From Candidatus Zhuqueibacterota bacterium (GTDB lineage: Bacteria; Zhuqueibacterota; Zhuqueibacteria; Residuimicrobiales; Krinioviventaceae): a DNA stretch of 34,553 nucleotides. The notes under the pieces were generated by a model. That model ran no database searches and was not told where the DNA came from. It worked only from the letters and a program-made list of their open reading frames with translations. The DNA lies in assembly GCA_003854995.1 (NCBI GenBank), contig RQOI01000657.1:1-34553 (forward strand), read 5' to 3'. Below are positions 14,835 through 26,500 of this stretch, in pieces (position 1 is the stretch's first letter; every line of letters begins with the position of its first letter). The position numbers and the translations under genes are program-made.

Positions 14835-15764
14835 CTAGTCAAACTTGTCACCGAGGGCGATATGAAAACCGCGGCTGAATTCGCCGGCGCTCATAGTCGC
14901 GCGTCCCTCGGGCTTGAGCTGCAGCAGCGACAGGACGCCATCGCCGGTCTGCACGTCGATGGGGCCATTCTTGCCTATGGCAATGATTTGCCCCGGCAGA
15001 GCGGCGGGCGCCATCACGCCACTCACACGACTGCGCATTATTTTGATCCGCTTGCCGCGAAACAGGGCATAGCAGCCGGGAGCAGGCGACAAGCCGCGGA
15101 TGAGGTTGTGGCACGCCGTCGCGCTTTTCGACCAGGAGAGCTGCTCCAGCTCTGCCGTGAGCTTGGGCGCCCTGGTCGAGTCGCCGCTCTGTCTCCTCGG
15201 CATCAATGTGCCGGCAGCAATGCCATCGATCGTCTCCAGCACCAGCTCAGCCCCCATGATCGACAGCGCATCATGCAGTTCGCCGGCCGTCATGTCATCC
15301 GTGAGCGGCAGCGAGCGCTGCAATAGTATTTCGCCCGTATCGACCTTCTCATCGATGTAAAAGGTCGTCACGCCGGATTCCTTCTCGCCATTGATCAGCG
15401 CCCAGTTGATAGGAGCAGCGCCCCTGTATTTTGGCAGCAGTGAGGCGTGCAAATTGAAGGTCCCTTTTGCCGGCAGACGAAACACAGCGGGCGGCAGGAT
15501 GCGAAAAGCGACGACGACAAATAAATCCGCATTCCACGACCGTAATTCGCTGATAAAGCCAGGATCCTGCAGCTGCTCAGGTTGCAGGATGGGCAGCGCA
15601 TAGTCCACGGCCAGGTTTTTGATCACCGGCGCGCCCATCTTTCTGCCGCGCCCCATCGGTCGGTCCGGCGCGGTCACCACGCCCGCGATCGTGTGCTCGC
15701 TCTGCTGAAGCGCTTTCAAACTGGGAACAGCGAAATCCGGCGTTCCCATGAAAACAATCTTCAT
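14835..15764 (-). CDS. fmt: Methionyl-tRNA formyltransferase
   Basis: A 309-aa enzyme that formylates initiator Met-tRNA. The N-terminus MKIVFMGTPDFAVPSLKAL and the folate-site signature HASLLPKYRGAAPINWAL with NGEKESGVTTF are diagnostic. The C-terminal OB-like domain (about 205-309) binds tRNA. Its ATG overlaps the yajC stop in ATGA, and the next gene is rsmB. Confidence 0.97.
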   Translation of the reverse strand: MKIVFMGTPDFAVPSLKALQQSEHTIAGVVTAPDRPMGRGRKMGAPVIKNLAVDYALPILQPEQLQDPGFISELRSWNADLFVVVAFRILPPAVFRLPAKGTFNLHASLLPKYRGAAPINWALINGEKESGVTTFYIDEKVDTGEILLQRSLPLTDDMTAGELHDALSIMGAELVLETIDGIAAGTLMPRRQSGDSTRAPKLTAELEQLSWSKSATACHNLIRGLSPAPGCYALFRGKRIKIMRSRVSGVMAPAALPGQIIAIGKNGPIDVQTGDGVLSLLQLKPEGRATMSAGEFSRGFHIALGDKFD

Positions 15765-16111
15765 CTGCTTTTCCCGGTCGGCATGCGCTCCTCGGCGGTC
15801 AGGTTCTGCGCGATGGAGCTCTTCAGGAGCTCGATTTTGACGTTCTTGTCGATCTCAAGGATGACGACCTTATCATTCTTAAAGCCTCTGACAACGCCAT
15901 AGAAGCCGCCGACGGTCAGGACGCGATCACCGGATTGAACTTGCTGAACCATCATCTGATGCTGCTTCTGCTTGCGCGCTTGCGGACGAAAGATCAAGAG
16001 CCACATGATCAAAAAGATGAGAATGAGCGGCATGAACATGGTCAGCGGATTACCACCCTGTCCACTCGTCCCTGATGGACCCATGGCAAAGACAGACAAT
16101 AAGAAATGCAT
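15761..16111 (-). CDS. yajC: Preprotein translocase subunit YajC
   Basis: A 116-aa accessory subunit of the Sec translocon (SecDF-YajC). A Gly/Ser-rich N-terminus leads to one membrane helix (about 25-42, MFMPLILIFLIMWLLIF), then the typical RPQARKQKQHQMM and a cytoplasmic beta domain (VQSGDRVLTVGGFYGVV). The start has AGGAGG 6 nt upstream. It follows tgt by 24 nt, the classic tgt-yajC order, although secD and secF do not follow. Confidence 0.95.
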   Translation of the reverse strand: MHFLLSVFAMGPSGTSGQGGNPLTMFMPLILIFLIMWLLIFRPQARKQKQHQMMVQQVQSGDRVLTVGGFYGVVRGFKNDKVVILEIDKNVKIELLKSSIAQNLTAEERMPTGKSR

Positions 16112-16135
16112 GTGCTTCCTCCTGTGATTGGTTGA

Positions 16136-18663
<2,528 letters not shown>

Positions 18664-18688
18664 TGCAAAATATTCACTATATTCACAT

Positions 18689-18713
18689 AAAAAAAGCCGC
18701 GAGAATCGGCGGC
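18689..18713 (-). terminator. Terminator-like hairpin with T7, just upstream of radA
   Basis: On the minus strand GCCGC and GCGGC form a 5-bp all-GC stem with an 8-nt loop, followed by seven Ts (18695-18689). It may end transcription that runs on from uvrC through the antisense of the lipoprotein gene, or act as an attenuator before radA, whose ATG is 25 nt further on. The stem is short, so strength is uncertain. Confidence 0.5.
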
Positions 18714-18746
18714 AGCATTTCACTCTTCGCCCATCAATGGCGGATA

Positions 18747-18776
18747 AACTTACAAAAAATTTACACATAAATGCAA
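18747..18776 (-). promoter_or_regulatory. Weak promoter candidate for radA
   Basis: TTGCAT (18776-18771), an 18-bp spacer and TAAGTT (18752-18747) on the minus strand. The -35 equals those of the tRNA and sulfatase promoters, but the -10 is poor. If used, the terminator-like hairpin at 18689-18713 would fall within the radA leader. Confidence 0.25.
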
Positions 18777-18849
18777 GCGATTTCGGACGTGCCTCTGCTT
18801 CTGACACGGCGCACGCATCCTCGCTTGCACGCACCATCGTGGAGTCTAT

Positions 18850-19161
18850 ATGAAATTCCCGCTTTTATGCGCTCTTTTGCTCGTCCTGGCCTGTTCAAAA
18901 GGCGATGAAACCGTTCGGCCGGACGTCGCGCGTTTTTTTCAGGTCTACCAAACTTTCGTCGAGTTGAACCAAGCGGATGGCAACTTGTTCATGGACAAAA
19001 GTGCGCTGATGGACTCGGCCCTGACCCTGCATGAAATGAGTCCGGCGCAGTTCGACACAACGCTCGCTTACCTGGAACGCCATCCGGAGATCTTTCTGCA
19101 GGCGTTTGAACAATTTGACGACAGCTTGCAAGCCAAGCTGAAGATAGGCCTCGTCGACTAG
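18850..19161 (+). CDS. Small lipoprotein, DUF4296-like
   Basis: The only plus-strand gene. It encodes 103 aa with a lipoprotein signal (MKFPLLCALLLVLACSKG; lipobox LVLAC, lipidated Cys15), followed by a mainly helical domain with MSPAQFDTTLAYLERHPEIF, reminiscent of the DUF4296 lipoproteins of Bacteroidota relatives. That assignment is by resemblance only. A GGAG about 8 nt upstream supports the ATG. The gene converges with uvrC, and the two TAG stops share the palindrome CTAG (19158-19161). A plus-strand T-run at 19163-19168 follows only a very weak stem. Function unknown. Confidence 0.8.
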   Translation: MKFPLLCALLLVLACSKGDETVRPDVARFFQVYQTFVELNQADGNLFMDKSALMDSALTLHEMSPAQFDTTLAYLERHPEIFLQAFEQFDDSLQAKLKIGLVD

Positions 19162-21005
19162 GTTTTTTCGCTCGCATCGTCGTGCAGGTGCGCGTAAATG
19201 ATGCCGGCCAGCCGGGCGGAGATGGAGCCGATGGCCAGCTCGTCAGCGGACGCTGCCCTGATATTGTCCATGGATCGAAAATGGCGCAGCAGCTCTGCCT
19301 TGCGTCTCTCGCCGATGCCGGGAATGCTGTTGAGCTCTGATGTCAAGGTGCGTTTCGACCGCAACGCACGATGAAATGTCACGGCGAATCGATGCGACTC
19401 ATCGCGCACTCGCTGCACCAGCCGCAAACCGGCGGAATCGCGCGGCAAATTCTGCGGTTCCGCAAATCCAGGCTTGTAAATCTCATCGAGTCGTTTTGCC
19501 AGTGCAATGATCGGCTGATTCTCCAGTGCGAGCTTTTTCAGCGCAGCACAGGCGGCATTGAGCTGCCCTTTGCCGCCGTCAATCACGATCAAATCAGGGA
19601 GCGGCTTTTTTTCCTTGAGTTGACGCGCATAGCGACGGCGAACCACTTCGTTCATCATGGCAAAATCATCCGGCGTTTTTTTGCCGCGGATTTTAAAGCG
19701 ACGATACTCACTCTTGGCAGGCCGGCCATTGATGAAACAGACCATGGAGGCGACGGGATCCGTGCCCTGAATATTAGAGATATCAAACCCTTCGATGCGC
19801 TTTGGGGGACGGTCGAGCTGCAGCGATTTTTGCAGCGCCTTGACAGAGCCGGCGATATAGTCCCGTGACTGCAGTTTTTTCAATTTCAATTCATCCAAAT
19901 GATATCTGGCGTTGCGCGTGCACATGTGCAAAAGCTTCATCTTTTCCCCTCTTTGCGGGAAAAGCAGCTTGACGCGTCGACCACTCTTTTGTGACAGCCA
20001 CTCTTCGAGAAAGAGATGATCGTCGCCAAAATGACCTGGCACCAGAATTTCGGGCGGCACATCCTCCACTTTCAAATAAAATTGCTGCAAGAATGCCTTG
20101 GTGATGGCCGCGACATTTTCACCTTCGGTGTGTTCGAGAAAAAAGTGATCCTTGGCTATGATTTTGCCCTCGCGCACGCGAAAGACGACGCTGCAGCCAT
20201 CGCCGTCGTCAACCGCGGTGGCGATGATGTCTCGATCCGCCAGATGGTTGTCCAAAACCTTCTGGCGCTCGGAAAATATGGTGATGGATTGCAGCTGATC
20301 GCGCAACTGAGCTGCTTCTTCATAGCGTCGCTCCTGTGCCAGGGCGAGCATGCGCGTTCTGATATCTCCTTCAAGTCTGGCGGTATTGCCTTTGATGAAT
20401 TCAATGATATAACCTATCGTTCGCTGATATTCCTCTTGAGAGACCAAGCCCTCGCAGGGCCCGGAACAACGATGGATATGATAATTCAGGCAGACCTTGA
20501 ATTTTCGTTCTCCGATCGTCTTGTCGTTCAGAGGCAAATTGCATGAACGGATCGGGAAAATTTTTTTGATGGTCGTCAGCAGGGCTTTCATGCGCATGAC
20601 ATTCGTGTAGGGGCCAAAATAGCGTGAGCCATCACGAACGACCTTTCTCGTCGGGAAAATTCTCGGATACGGCTCATTCGTCACGCGGATGAAAGGAAAG
20701 CTTTTATCATCCTTGAGATTGATATTATAGCGCGGCGTGTGCTCTTTGATGAGATTCGCTTCGAGGATGAGCGCCTCGACCTCGGTGTCGGTGATGATCG
20801 TCTCGAGGTCGTGGATATGCGAAATCAGATGCAGCGTCTTTGAATCGATGCGCCGGGACTGAAAATAGGAGCGCACGCGATGGCGGAGCACCTTGGCTTT
20901 GCCGATGTAGATGATTTCGCCATTCTTGTTTTTATAGAGATAAACCCCCGGCTTTATGGACAGATTGTCGAGCTTTTCCCGCAAATTGTCAGGCAGAGGT
21001 TTCAA
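19158..21005 (-). CDS. uvrC: Excinuclease ABC subunit C
   Basis: A 615-aa endonuclease that makes both incisions in nucleotide excision repair with UvrA and UvrB. In order: GIY-YIG nuclease (about 18-95, PGVYLYKNKNGEIIYIGKAK), a Cys-containing linker (CNLPL...CLNYHIHRCSGPC), a UVR motif binding UvrB (about 205-238, RYEEAAQLRDQL), an RNase H-like nuclease (EGFDISNIQG, LIVIDGGKGQL) and C-terminal helix-hairpin-helix motifs (IPGIGERRKAELLRHF). The start is TTG at 21005, which gives the standard N-terminus (KPLPDNLREKL). It lies 26 nt after the ClpX-like gene. Confidence 0.97.
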   Translation of the reverse strand: MKPLPDNLREKLDNLSIKPGVYLYKNKNGEIIYIGKAKVLRHRVRSYFQSRRIDSKTLHLISHIHDLETIITDTEVEALILEANLIKEHTPRYNINLKDDKSFPFIRVTNEPYPRIFPTRKVVRDGSRYFGPYTNVMRMKALLTTIKKIFPIRSCNLPLNDKTIGERKFKVCLNYHIHRCSGPCEGLVSQEEYQRTIGYIIEFIKGNTARLEGDIRTRMLALAQERRYEEAAQLRDQLQSITIFSERQKVLDNHLADRDIIATAVDDGDGCSVVFRVREGKIIAKDHFFLEHTEGENVAAITKAFLQQFYLKVEDVPPEILVPGHFGDDHLFLEEWLSQKSGRRVKLLFPQRGEKMKLLHMCTRNARYHLDELKLKKLQSRDYIAGSVKALQKSLQLDRPPKRIEGFDISNIQGTDPVASMVCFINGRPAKSEYRRFKIRGKKTPDDFAMMNEVVRRRYARQLKEKKPLPDLIVIDGGKGQLNAACAALKKLALENQPIIALAKRLDEIYKPGFAEPQNLPRDSAGLRLVQRVRDESHRFAVTFHRALRSKRTLTSELNSIPGIGERRKAELLRHFRSMDNIRAASADELAIGSISARLAGIIYAHLHDDASEKT

Positions 21006-21031
21006 AATCGATTCCGCTTTTTTACGCGCTT

Positions 21032-22561
21032 TTACTTTTTTTCATAGGATTTCTTGATCAGCTCCTCCAAGCGCTCTTTGGGATTCTTGATGATATCCGC
21101 ATTCACAATGAACTCCTCCCAATTCAACAATTTGAGACCATACTCATAGTCTGTGAGCAAGTCGCTGCAGATATCGTCAATATTTTTGCCTTTTTTCCTC
21201 GACATCTCCTGCAGCAGCTCGATGGCATCTTTCGTGAACGTGATGACGATATTGTTGCGGACGAGAAATCTCTTTTGAAAGCTCTTGATATAGTAATTGG
21301 TCAAAATTCTTTCGAGCTCGGCTTTCGAATTTTCCACGATCTCGCGCGTGATCACAATGTGATCCAGATCCGTATCGGGCAACAGCTTTTCGTACTTGAG
21401 CAGCAGCCGGTCAACCACACTTGTCAAGCCGCGCGCGCCGGTATGCTCTTCAAAGGCGAGCTCGGCGATGCGTCGCAACGCCGCATCGTCAAATTCAATA
21501 TCAATACCGTAGGCTTTCAAGTCCCGTTTTTTACCCAGAATGACCGTGCTGTTCGGATTCTTGAGAATTTGATAGAGCCCCTCAACATCCAGGCCATTCA
21601 GACTGACCACCACCGGCAACCGTCCGACAAATTCTGTTTCAAAACCAAATTTGATCAAATCCTCGGAACGGACCATTTTGAAAATATCTTCATCCGGCAT
21701 CTTGCGGACATCCGCTTCTTTATTGGTAAAGCCCATGGGCTGCTGATTCAGCCGTTTCCGTATGATATCGGTCAATCCGAAAAAAGCGCCGCTGGTGACG
21801 AACAGGATGTTTTTTGTATTGATCTTTTTTCGCTCGACCTTGCCGGTTCGTTGCGCCTGCATGGCTGCTTCCATCTGCGATGCCAAATCGTGCGGCACCT
21901 TGAGGTCCACTTCACCCTCTTCCATGAGCTTGAGCAGGTTGCGCTGCACGCCGCTTCGCGACACATCCGGCCCAAAGCCGTTGCCGGAAGAGGCGATCTT
22001 GTCAATTTCATCGAGATAGATGATGCCATACTCGGCGAGACGAATTTCGCCGTTCGCTTCGTGCACCAGATTACGGACGAGATCATCGACATCGCCACCG
22101 ACGTAACCGGTCTCGCTGAATTTCGTCGCATCGCCCTTGACAAAGGGCACGCCGATTTTCTTTGCGATCAATTTGATGAGATAGGTCTTGCCAACGCCGG
22201 TCGGGCCGATCATCAAGACATTGCTTTTAATGTTGCCGACGAGCGCCTCTATATCGCTATTGCTCGTCTCATATTTCATTCGGTTAAAGTGTGTCGCTAT
22301 TTTGGTCGCCAGCACCTCGACCGCTTCCTGCTGCCCGACGACGTACTCATTGAGATAGGCTTCCAGCTCTGTCGGCTTGAGATCAAAATTTATGTGCGGG
22401 AGCGGCTTTTCATCATTATTTCTTTCGCCAGGCGGATTGCCGAAGCGCTCCGCTTCCGGCGGAATGATGACGCGATCGCCGTACTTGTTGCGCAAAAAAT
22501 TGGAGACGTCGTTTCGTAGTTCCTCGGGACTGGGAGTTTTGCTATTTTCTATCGTGCTCAT
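21032..22561 (-). CDS. ClpX-like AAA+ unfoldase without the zinc-binding domain
   Basis: A 509-aa AAA+ ATPase clearly of the ClpX family: Walker A GPTGVGKT (119-126), pore loop GYVG (152-155), Walker B IIYLDEID (180-187), the typical DLIKFGFETEFVGRLPVV, and sensor-2 GARG (376-379). It differs from standard ClpX. The N-terminal Cys4 zinc domain is replaced by a charged segment (EELRNDVSNFLRNKYGDRV). The ClpP-docking IGF loop reads MGF (276-278). The C-terminus is extended by about 95 residues with a new helical domain (FTKDAIELLQEMSRKKGKN). It is probably a ClpX paralogue with its own adaptor or substrate range; ClpP partnership is unproven. The track start at 22666 is rejected in favour of ATG 22561, which has GAGG 6 nt upstream. 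Confidence 0.85.
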   Translation of the reverse strand: MSTIENSKTPSPEELRNDVSNFLRNKYGDRVIIPPEAERFGNPPGERNNDEKPLPHINFDLKPTELEAYLNEYVVGQQEAVEVLATKIATHFNRMKYETSNSDIEALVGNIKSNVLMIGPTGVGKTYLIKLIAKKIGVPFVKGDATKFSETGYVGGDVDDLVRNLVHEANGEIRLAEYGIIYLDEIDKIASSGNGFGPDVSRSGVQRNLLKLMEEGEVDLKVPHDLASQMEAAMQAQRTGKVERKKINTKNILFVTSGAFFGLTDIIRKRLNQQPMGFTNKEADVRKMPDEDIFKMVRSEDLIKFGFETEFVGRLPVVVSLNGLDVEGLYQILKNPNSTVILGKKRDLKAYGIDIEFDDAALRRIAELAFEEHTGARGLTSVVDRLLLKYEKLLPDTDLDHIVITREIVENSKAELERILTNYYIKSFQKRFLVRNNIVITFTKDAIELLQEMSRKKGKNIDDICSDLLTDYEYGLKLLNWEEFIVNADIIKNPKERLEELIKKSYEKK

Positions 22562-22602
22562 TCTATCCTCATCAATTTCTTTCGAATCACAACAATCCCG
22601 AT

Positions 22603-22618
22603 TGCAAGAACTATTCCA
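22603..22618 (-). promoter_or_regulatory. Sigma-54-like -24/-12 promoter candidate for the ClpX-like gene
   Basis: The minus strand reads TGGAATAGTTCTTGCA. The GG and GC elements are 10 nt apart, and TTGCA matches the -12 box exactly; the -24 box TGGAAT differs from TGGCAC at two positions. The start would be near 22592, about 30 nt before the ATG at 22561. No rpoN or activator gene is in the window. Confidence 0.35.
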
Positions 22619-22638
22619 CAAGATTCTCGCTGCCTGCA

Positions 22639-22669
22639 GGCGTGCAGAACAGCACTGTTTCGGCACGCC
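22639..22669. repeat. Two-part dyad/hairpin between nadC and the ClpX-like gene
   Basis: GGCGTGC (22639-22645) pairs with GCACGCC (22663-22669), and inside it AACAG (22648-22652) pairs with CTGTT (22655-22659). No T-run follows on either strand. It may be an RNA hairpin at the end of the nadC message or a protein-binding dyad; its centre is about 60 bp upstream of the predicted sigma-54-type start. Confidence 0.5.
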
Positions 22670-22717
22670 GGCGGGCGTTTCTGACAGATTGGCGTATTTT
22701 AGTGCACTTTGGCAGCG

Positions 22718-23575
22718 CTATGAGCGCAAGAGCAGGCTGATATCCAGTGCTTTTGCCGAATGGGTCAACGAGCCCACAGATATGAAATCGACGCCCGTCT
22801 CGGCGATGTCGCGAACAGTGGCGAGCGTCACGTTTCCCGATGCCTCCAGCGGGATTCGGCCATGCACGAGGAGGACGCTCTGTCGCATCTCCGCTAAACT
22901 CATGTTATCGAGCATGATTCGATCGACGTCGAGCGACAGCGCCTCTCGCACATCGTCGCTGTTCTGCGTCTCGACCTCAATTTCGACCTGAAAATTGTGC
23001 GCCTGCATGTAGCGGCGGCATCGATCGACGGCATGGCGCATGCCGCCCGCGGCAGCGATATGGTTTTCCTTGATGAGAAACATGTCATACAGTCCGATGC
23101 GATGGTTGTCGCCGCCGCCGCAGCGCACCGCGTATTTCTCCAACAAGCGCCAGCCGGGCGTCGTCTTTCTGGTGTCCAGAATTCTCGCCTTTGTGCCCAG
23201 GATTGCATCGACGAATTGGCGCGTGCAGGTGGCGATGCCGGATAATCGTCCGACAAAGTTGAGGCAAATTCGCTCAGCGACAAGTATGCTCTGCGAAGGC
23301 CCGGAGAGTTGCAGGAAGGGCTGTAAAAGACCGACGCGATCGCCATCCTTGACAGCAGCTTCGACGATGACGGCCGGATCAACTCGCTGAAAAACCAGCT
23401 TTACGATATCCAGACCGCAGACGATGCCCTCCTGTTTGGCGATGATGACGGCGGTTGATTGCTGGCGGCTCGCATTCAGCGCCAGAGTCGTGATGTCGCC
23501 GCGATCGCCCAGATCTTCGGCAAGCGCGCTGGCGACCAGTCGGCGCGCGGCCCGATGTAGAGCACGCGTGTCTAT
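22718..23575 (-). CDS. nadC: Nicotinate-nucleotide pyrophosphorylase (quinolinate phosphoribosyltransferase)
   Basis: NadC converts quinolinate and PRPP to nicotinate mononucleotide in NAD synthesis. Signatures: ALAEDLGDRGDITT, NFVGRLSGIAT, DTRKTTPGWRLLEKYAVRCG, HRIGLYDMFLIKENHI, VEIEVETQN, IMLDNMS and the C-terminal GVDFISVGSLTHS. The frame has no ATG, GTG or TTG between position 23773, deep inside the TPR gene, and the conserved core. The best start is ATA (23575-23573), which overlaps the preceding TAG stop as ATAG, parallel to the ATGA overlaps elsewhere in these operons. This gives 285 aa, the usual length, with an N-terminal helix (DTRALHRAARRLV) as in other NadC proteins. A CTG 13 codons later is an alternative. 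Confidence 0.93.
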   Translation of the reverse strand: MDTRALHRAARRLVASALAEDLGDRGDITTLALNASRQQSTAVIIAKQEGIVCGLDIVKLVFQRVDPAVIVEAAVKDGDRVGLLQPFLQLSGPSQSILVAERICLNFVGRLSGIATCTRQFVDAILGTKARILDTRKTTPGWRLLEKYAVRCGGGDNHRIGLYDMFLIKENHIAAAGGMRHAVDRCRRYMQAHNFQVEIEVETQNSDDVREALSLDVDRIMLDNMSLAEMRQSVLLVHGRIPLEASGNVTLATVRDIAETGVDFISVGSLTHSAKALDISLLLRS

Positions 23576-26500
23576 GACCGCTTTTCCATTTCCGCGACAA
23601 CCTCCTGCAATTTGCGGCTGGCATGCCGGCCGATATCGTCCGTCGCGCCGCGCTCCCGCACAACAATTTCGTACATCTCTTTCGCTTTTTGCAGGTTGTC
23701 GAGCTTTTGATAGCCCTCGCCGGCCTTGTAGAGCGCCGTCACGCCGAATGGCAGCTTGGGGTGCTGCTGGCATTGATAGCGCACCTTGAGATATTCGATG
23801 ATCGATTGTTCCGTCAATCCTGCCGCGGCATAGGATTCAGCGATCCAGAATTGCACGCGCGCTTCGTCATCAGCCGGGGTCAGCGGCTTCAATTCTTTCA
23901 GCTGGCTGATGGCGCGATCATATTCCTTCAAATAGTAAAAGAATGTGCCGATCCGGATGCGCCGGTCCAGAATATCGGGCGCATGCGGAAATGCCTCAAT
24001 ATAATCGCGCTGGTAGGCGATTGCCTGATCTCGCATTCCCAAATCGTCGTTCGCATTGATGAGAAGATCGAGGGCTTGCGCGCGCATCGGACCGTCCTTT
24101 GTCAGCTCCAGCACCCGCTTGCCGGCATCGACGGTGTTCGCCAGCGCCCGGTTCTCATAATAGAAATCGGCGAGGTTCAAATAGGCGGTGGCGACGATTT
24201 CAGGATCTTTATATTTCTGCGGGATTTGCGTCAGACGATCAAGAGCGTCTTCGGTTTTGGTCTGCACGACGTACAGGCGCGCCAGACCCAGATCACCGCG
24301 AGCGCCTTCTGGCACATCATCGTATTTCGCCAGATTCTTGAGCGTCTTTTCAGCCTTGGAAAAATCTTTGCCGGCGATATAATACATGCCCTCTTCGTAG
24401 AGAAATCTCGCCTCCGCATTGCGATCATTAAACTCCTTTTTGAACTGCTTGAGCAGGTCTTCCGCCCGACCCAGCCTGCCCATTCGATAGAGACAAATGA
24501 TGTTCTGCGCCATGGCCTGTCTGCGTCCATCACCTGTCAGTTCTTTTTGCATGTCGGCATAGAGGTCGCTTGCTTCTTCATAACGTCCGCGATCAAAATA
24601 GAGCTGCGCCGTCGCCAGTCGCGCCTTTTGGCCAAGATCACTGCCTGGAGCGGCTCTGGTGCACTCTTGGAAATAGCCGATGGCCATCTCCTGCTTGTTC
24701 ATCTCGTCCGCCAGCGCACCGATGGCAAACAGCGCCTCGGCATAGTGCTTCGAATCTTTGCCGAGATCCACATAACGCTGCAAAACCTCGACGGCCTGTT
24801 GCGGCGATTTTGTCCGGCGGGTGAGTTCTGCCCAGAGCCACAAGGCCTCATCGTCCACTTTGCTGGGATAGAATAGTTTCAGCTCACGCGGGATGCCCGT
24901 CTTCTCCCTCGCCTGTGCGCGCCTGTCCGCCTCCTTGACCTGTCCTCGGCGGAGCATGAGAGCGATCAACTTGACTTCTGCGCGCTCCGCCCAGGGCGAG
25001 TAGAAATAGTGCTCTGCGACGTCGAAATAGAGCTGCTGCGCCTCGGCGTCGTTCGATTGCTCGTCGTAGATGGTGGCGAGCAGAAAGAGACCTTCGACGC
25101 GCCGGGAGGAATCGCGCAGCTGCAGCAGTCGATTCAACAGGATCGCCGCCGAATCGGGCTGGGCGCGATGGAGCAAAAGCGCTCGCTTATAAAGCGCCTC
25201 AGCCTGGATTTTCTCGGCAGCACTCACCGCAATGATTTCATCGAGGGACCTGTTGACCTGCTGCGACAGAGGAGCGTCATCGCCGGACTGCGATGCTACC
25301 ATCTCGTCCACCAGCCGCAATTGCAGGTGCTGCCTGAGGCTATCATCGCGCATCTGATTGATGGATGCCGTGAGATGATCAAGGCGCGCTGCCGCGGACT
25401 CGCGCGTCGGCAAATTGGCCAGCGCTGCCCAATAGGCGACTTGAGCCGTCAATTTCGATGCCGGATGACTCGTCATCATGCTCCCGGCGAGGCGAGTCAG
25501 TTGCCCGGCGTGTTCGGCAGCATTTCCCGGCCGGTTTTCCCAGGTCGCCTTTTCATGCAAGGCAAAATGGCAAAAAGCCATATCGAAATTCACTCTCTCC
25601 AGATTCAGCCGTTCGTCGGCATCCTCTCGTGCGGCACGTTCCAGCAGCTCCAGAGCCTTGCTAAAATCATATAAAGCATACATGTGATAGTGCGCCAGAT
25701 TGTGCTGGCCGACAGCGCGCGACGTCAGACCTCCGGCGACAATCTCGTCCAGGGCATGCTGCAGGTTTTTTGCGTGCGCAGGTGCGATCAAACGCAGGAC
25801 ATCCGTTTTATGCTGGCTGGTCGCATAGAAATCACCGCCCGGATAATAGTCCAGATAACGGGAATGTTCGCGCAAGGCGCTTTTCAAATCCCCTTCTTTT
25901 TCGTACGATCGGGCGATAGCGTATTGCGCATCATCCAAAATGGCGCTCCTGGCTGATCCCGCCATGACGGCGCCGTAATTCTGTCGCGCGCCGACGAAAT
26001 CCTGCAGATGCGTCTCCTGCAAAACGGCGATGGCAAGAAACAGTTCATTTCTTCCCGCTGGATCCGTCGTGTTGGCGACGATATTTTGCAGATATCGAAT
26101 GCCCTCGGCCGGACGACCCTGGTTCGCAAGGAGGCCGGCATACTCAATGGCGGCATACAGGCGGATATTTTCACAGAGTGCTGTATCGGCCAGCACCTGC
26201 TCGAATGACGTCAATGCGGATGGCACATCTCCCAGGGCTTTGTTTGCCATTCCCAACCGATATAGATTGAGGCCTTTGCCCGCAATGGCCTGATCCGTCA
26301 CCTTGAGATAGGTGCTCTTTGCCCCTGAAAAGTTGCTCTCAAGATAGTAAGTGTCGCCCAGGCTCAGCCACAGATCGTCTTTGTCCTCTGCCCCCACCTT
26401 GGCGAGGGCATCGGTGAGCACTCTCTCCGCTTCGGGCAGCTGTCTTTGCTCCTGCATCGATTTCGCCAACGTCAATGCGGCGCGGGAGACGATCGGGCCG

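Noticed and set aside
18664-18837. 58-residue extension of radA in the ORF track
   Set aside because: It runs through a terminator-like hairpin and A/T-rich non-coding DNA; the standard RadA N-terminus starts at 18663.
22562-22666. 35-residue extension of the ClpX-like gene, rich in Cys
   Set aside because: It looked briefly like a zinc domain, but the Cys spacing does not fit and the region overlaps the promoter-like motif and hairpin. ATG 22561 has the better ribosome binding site.
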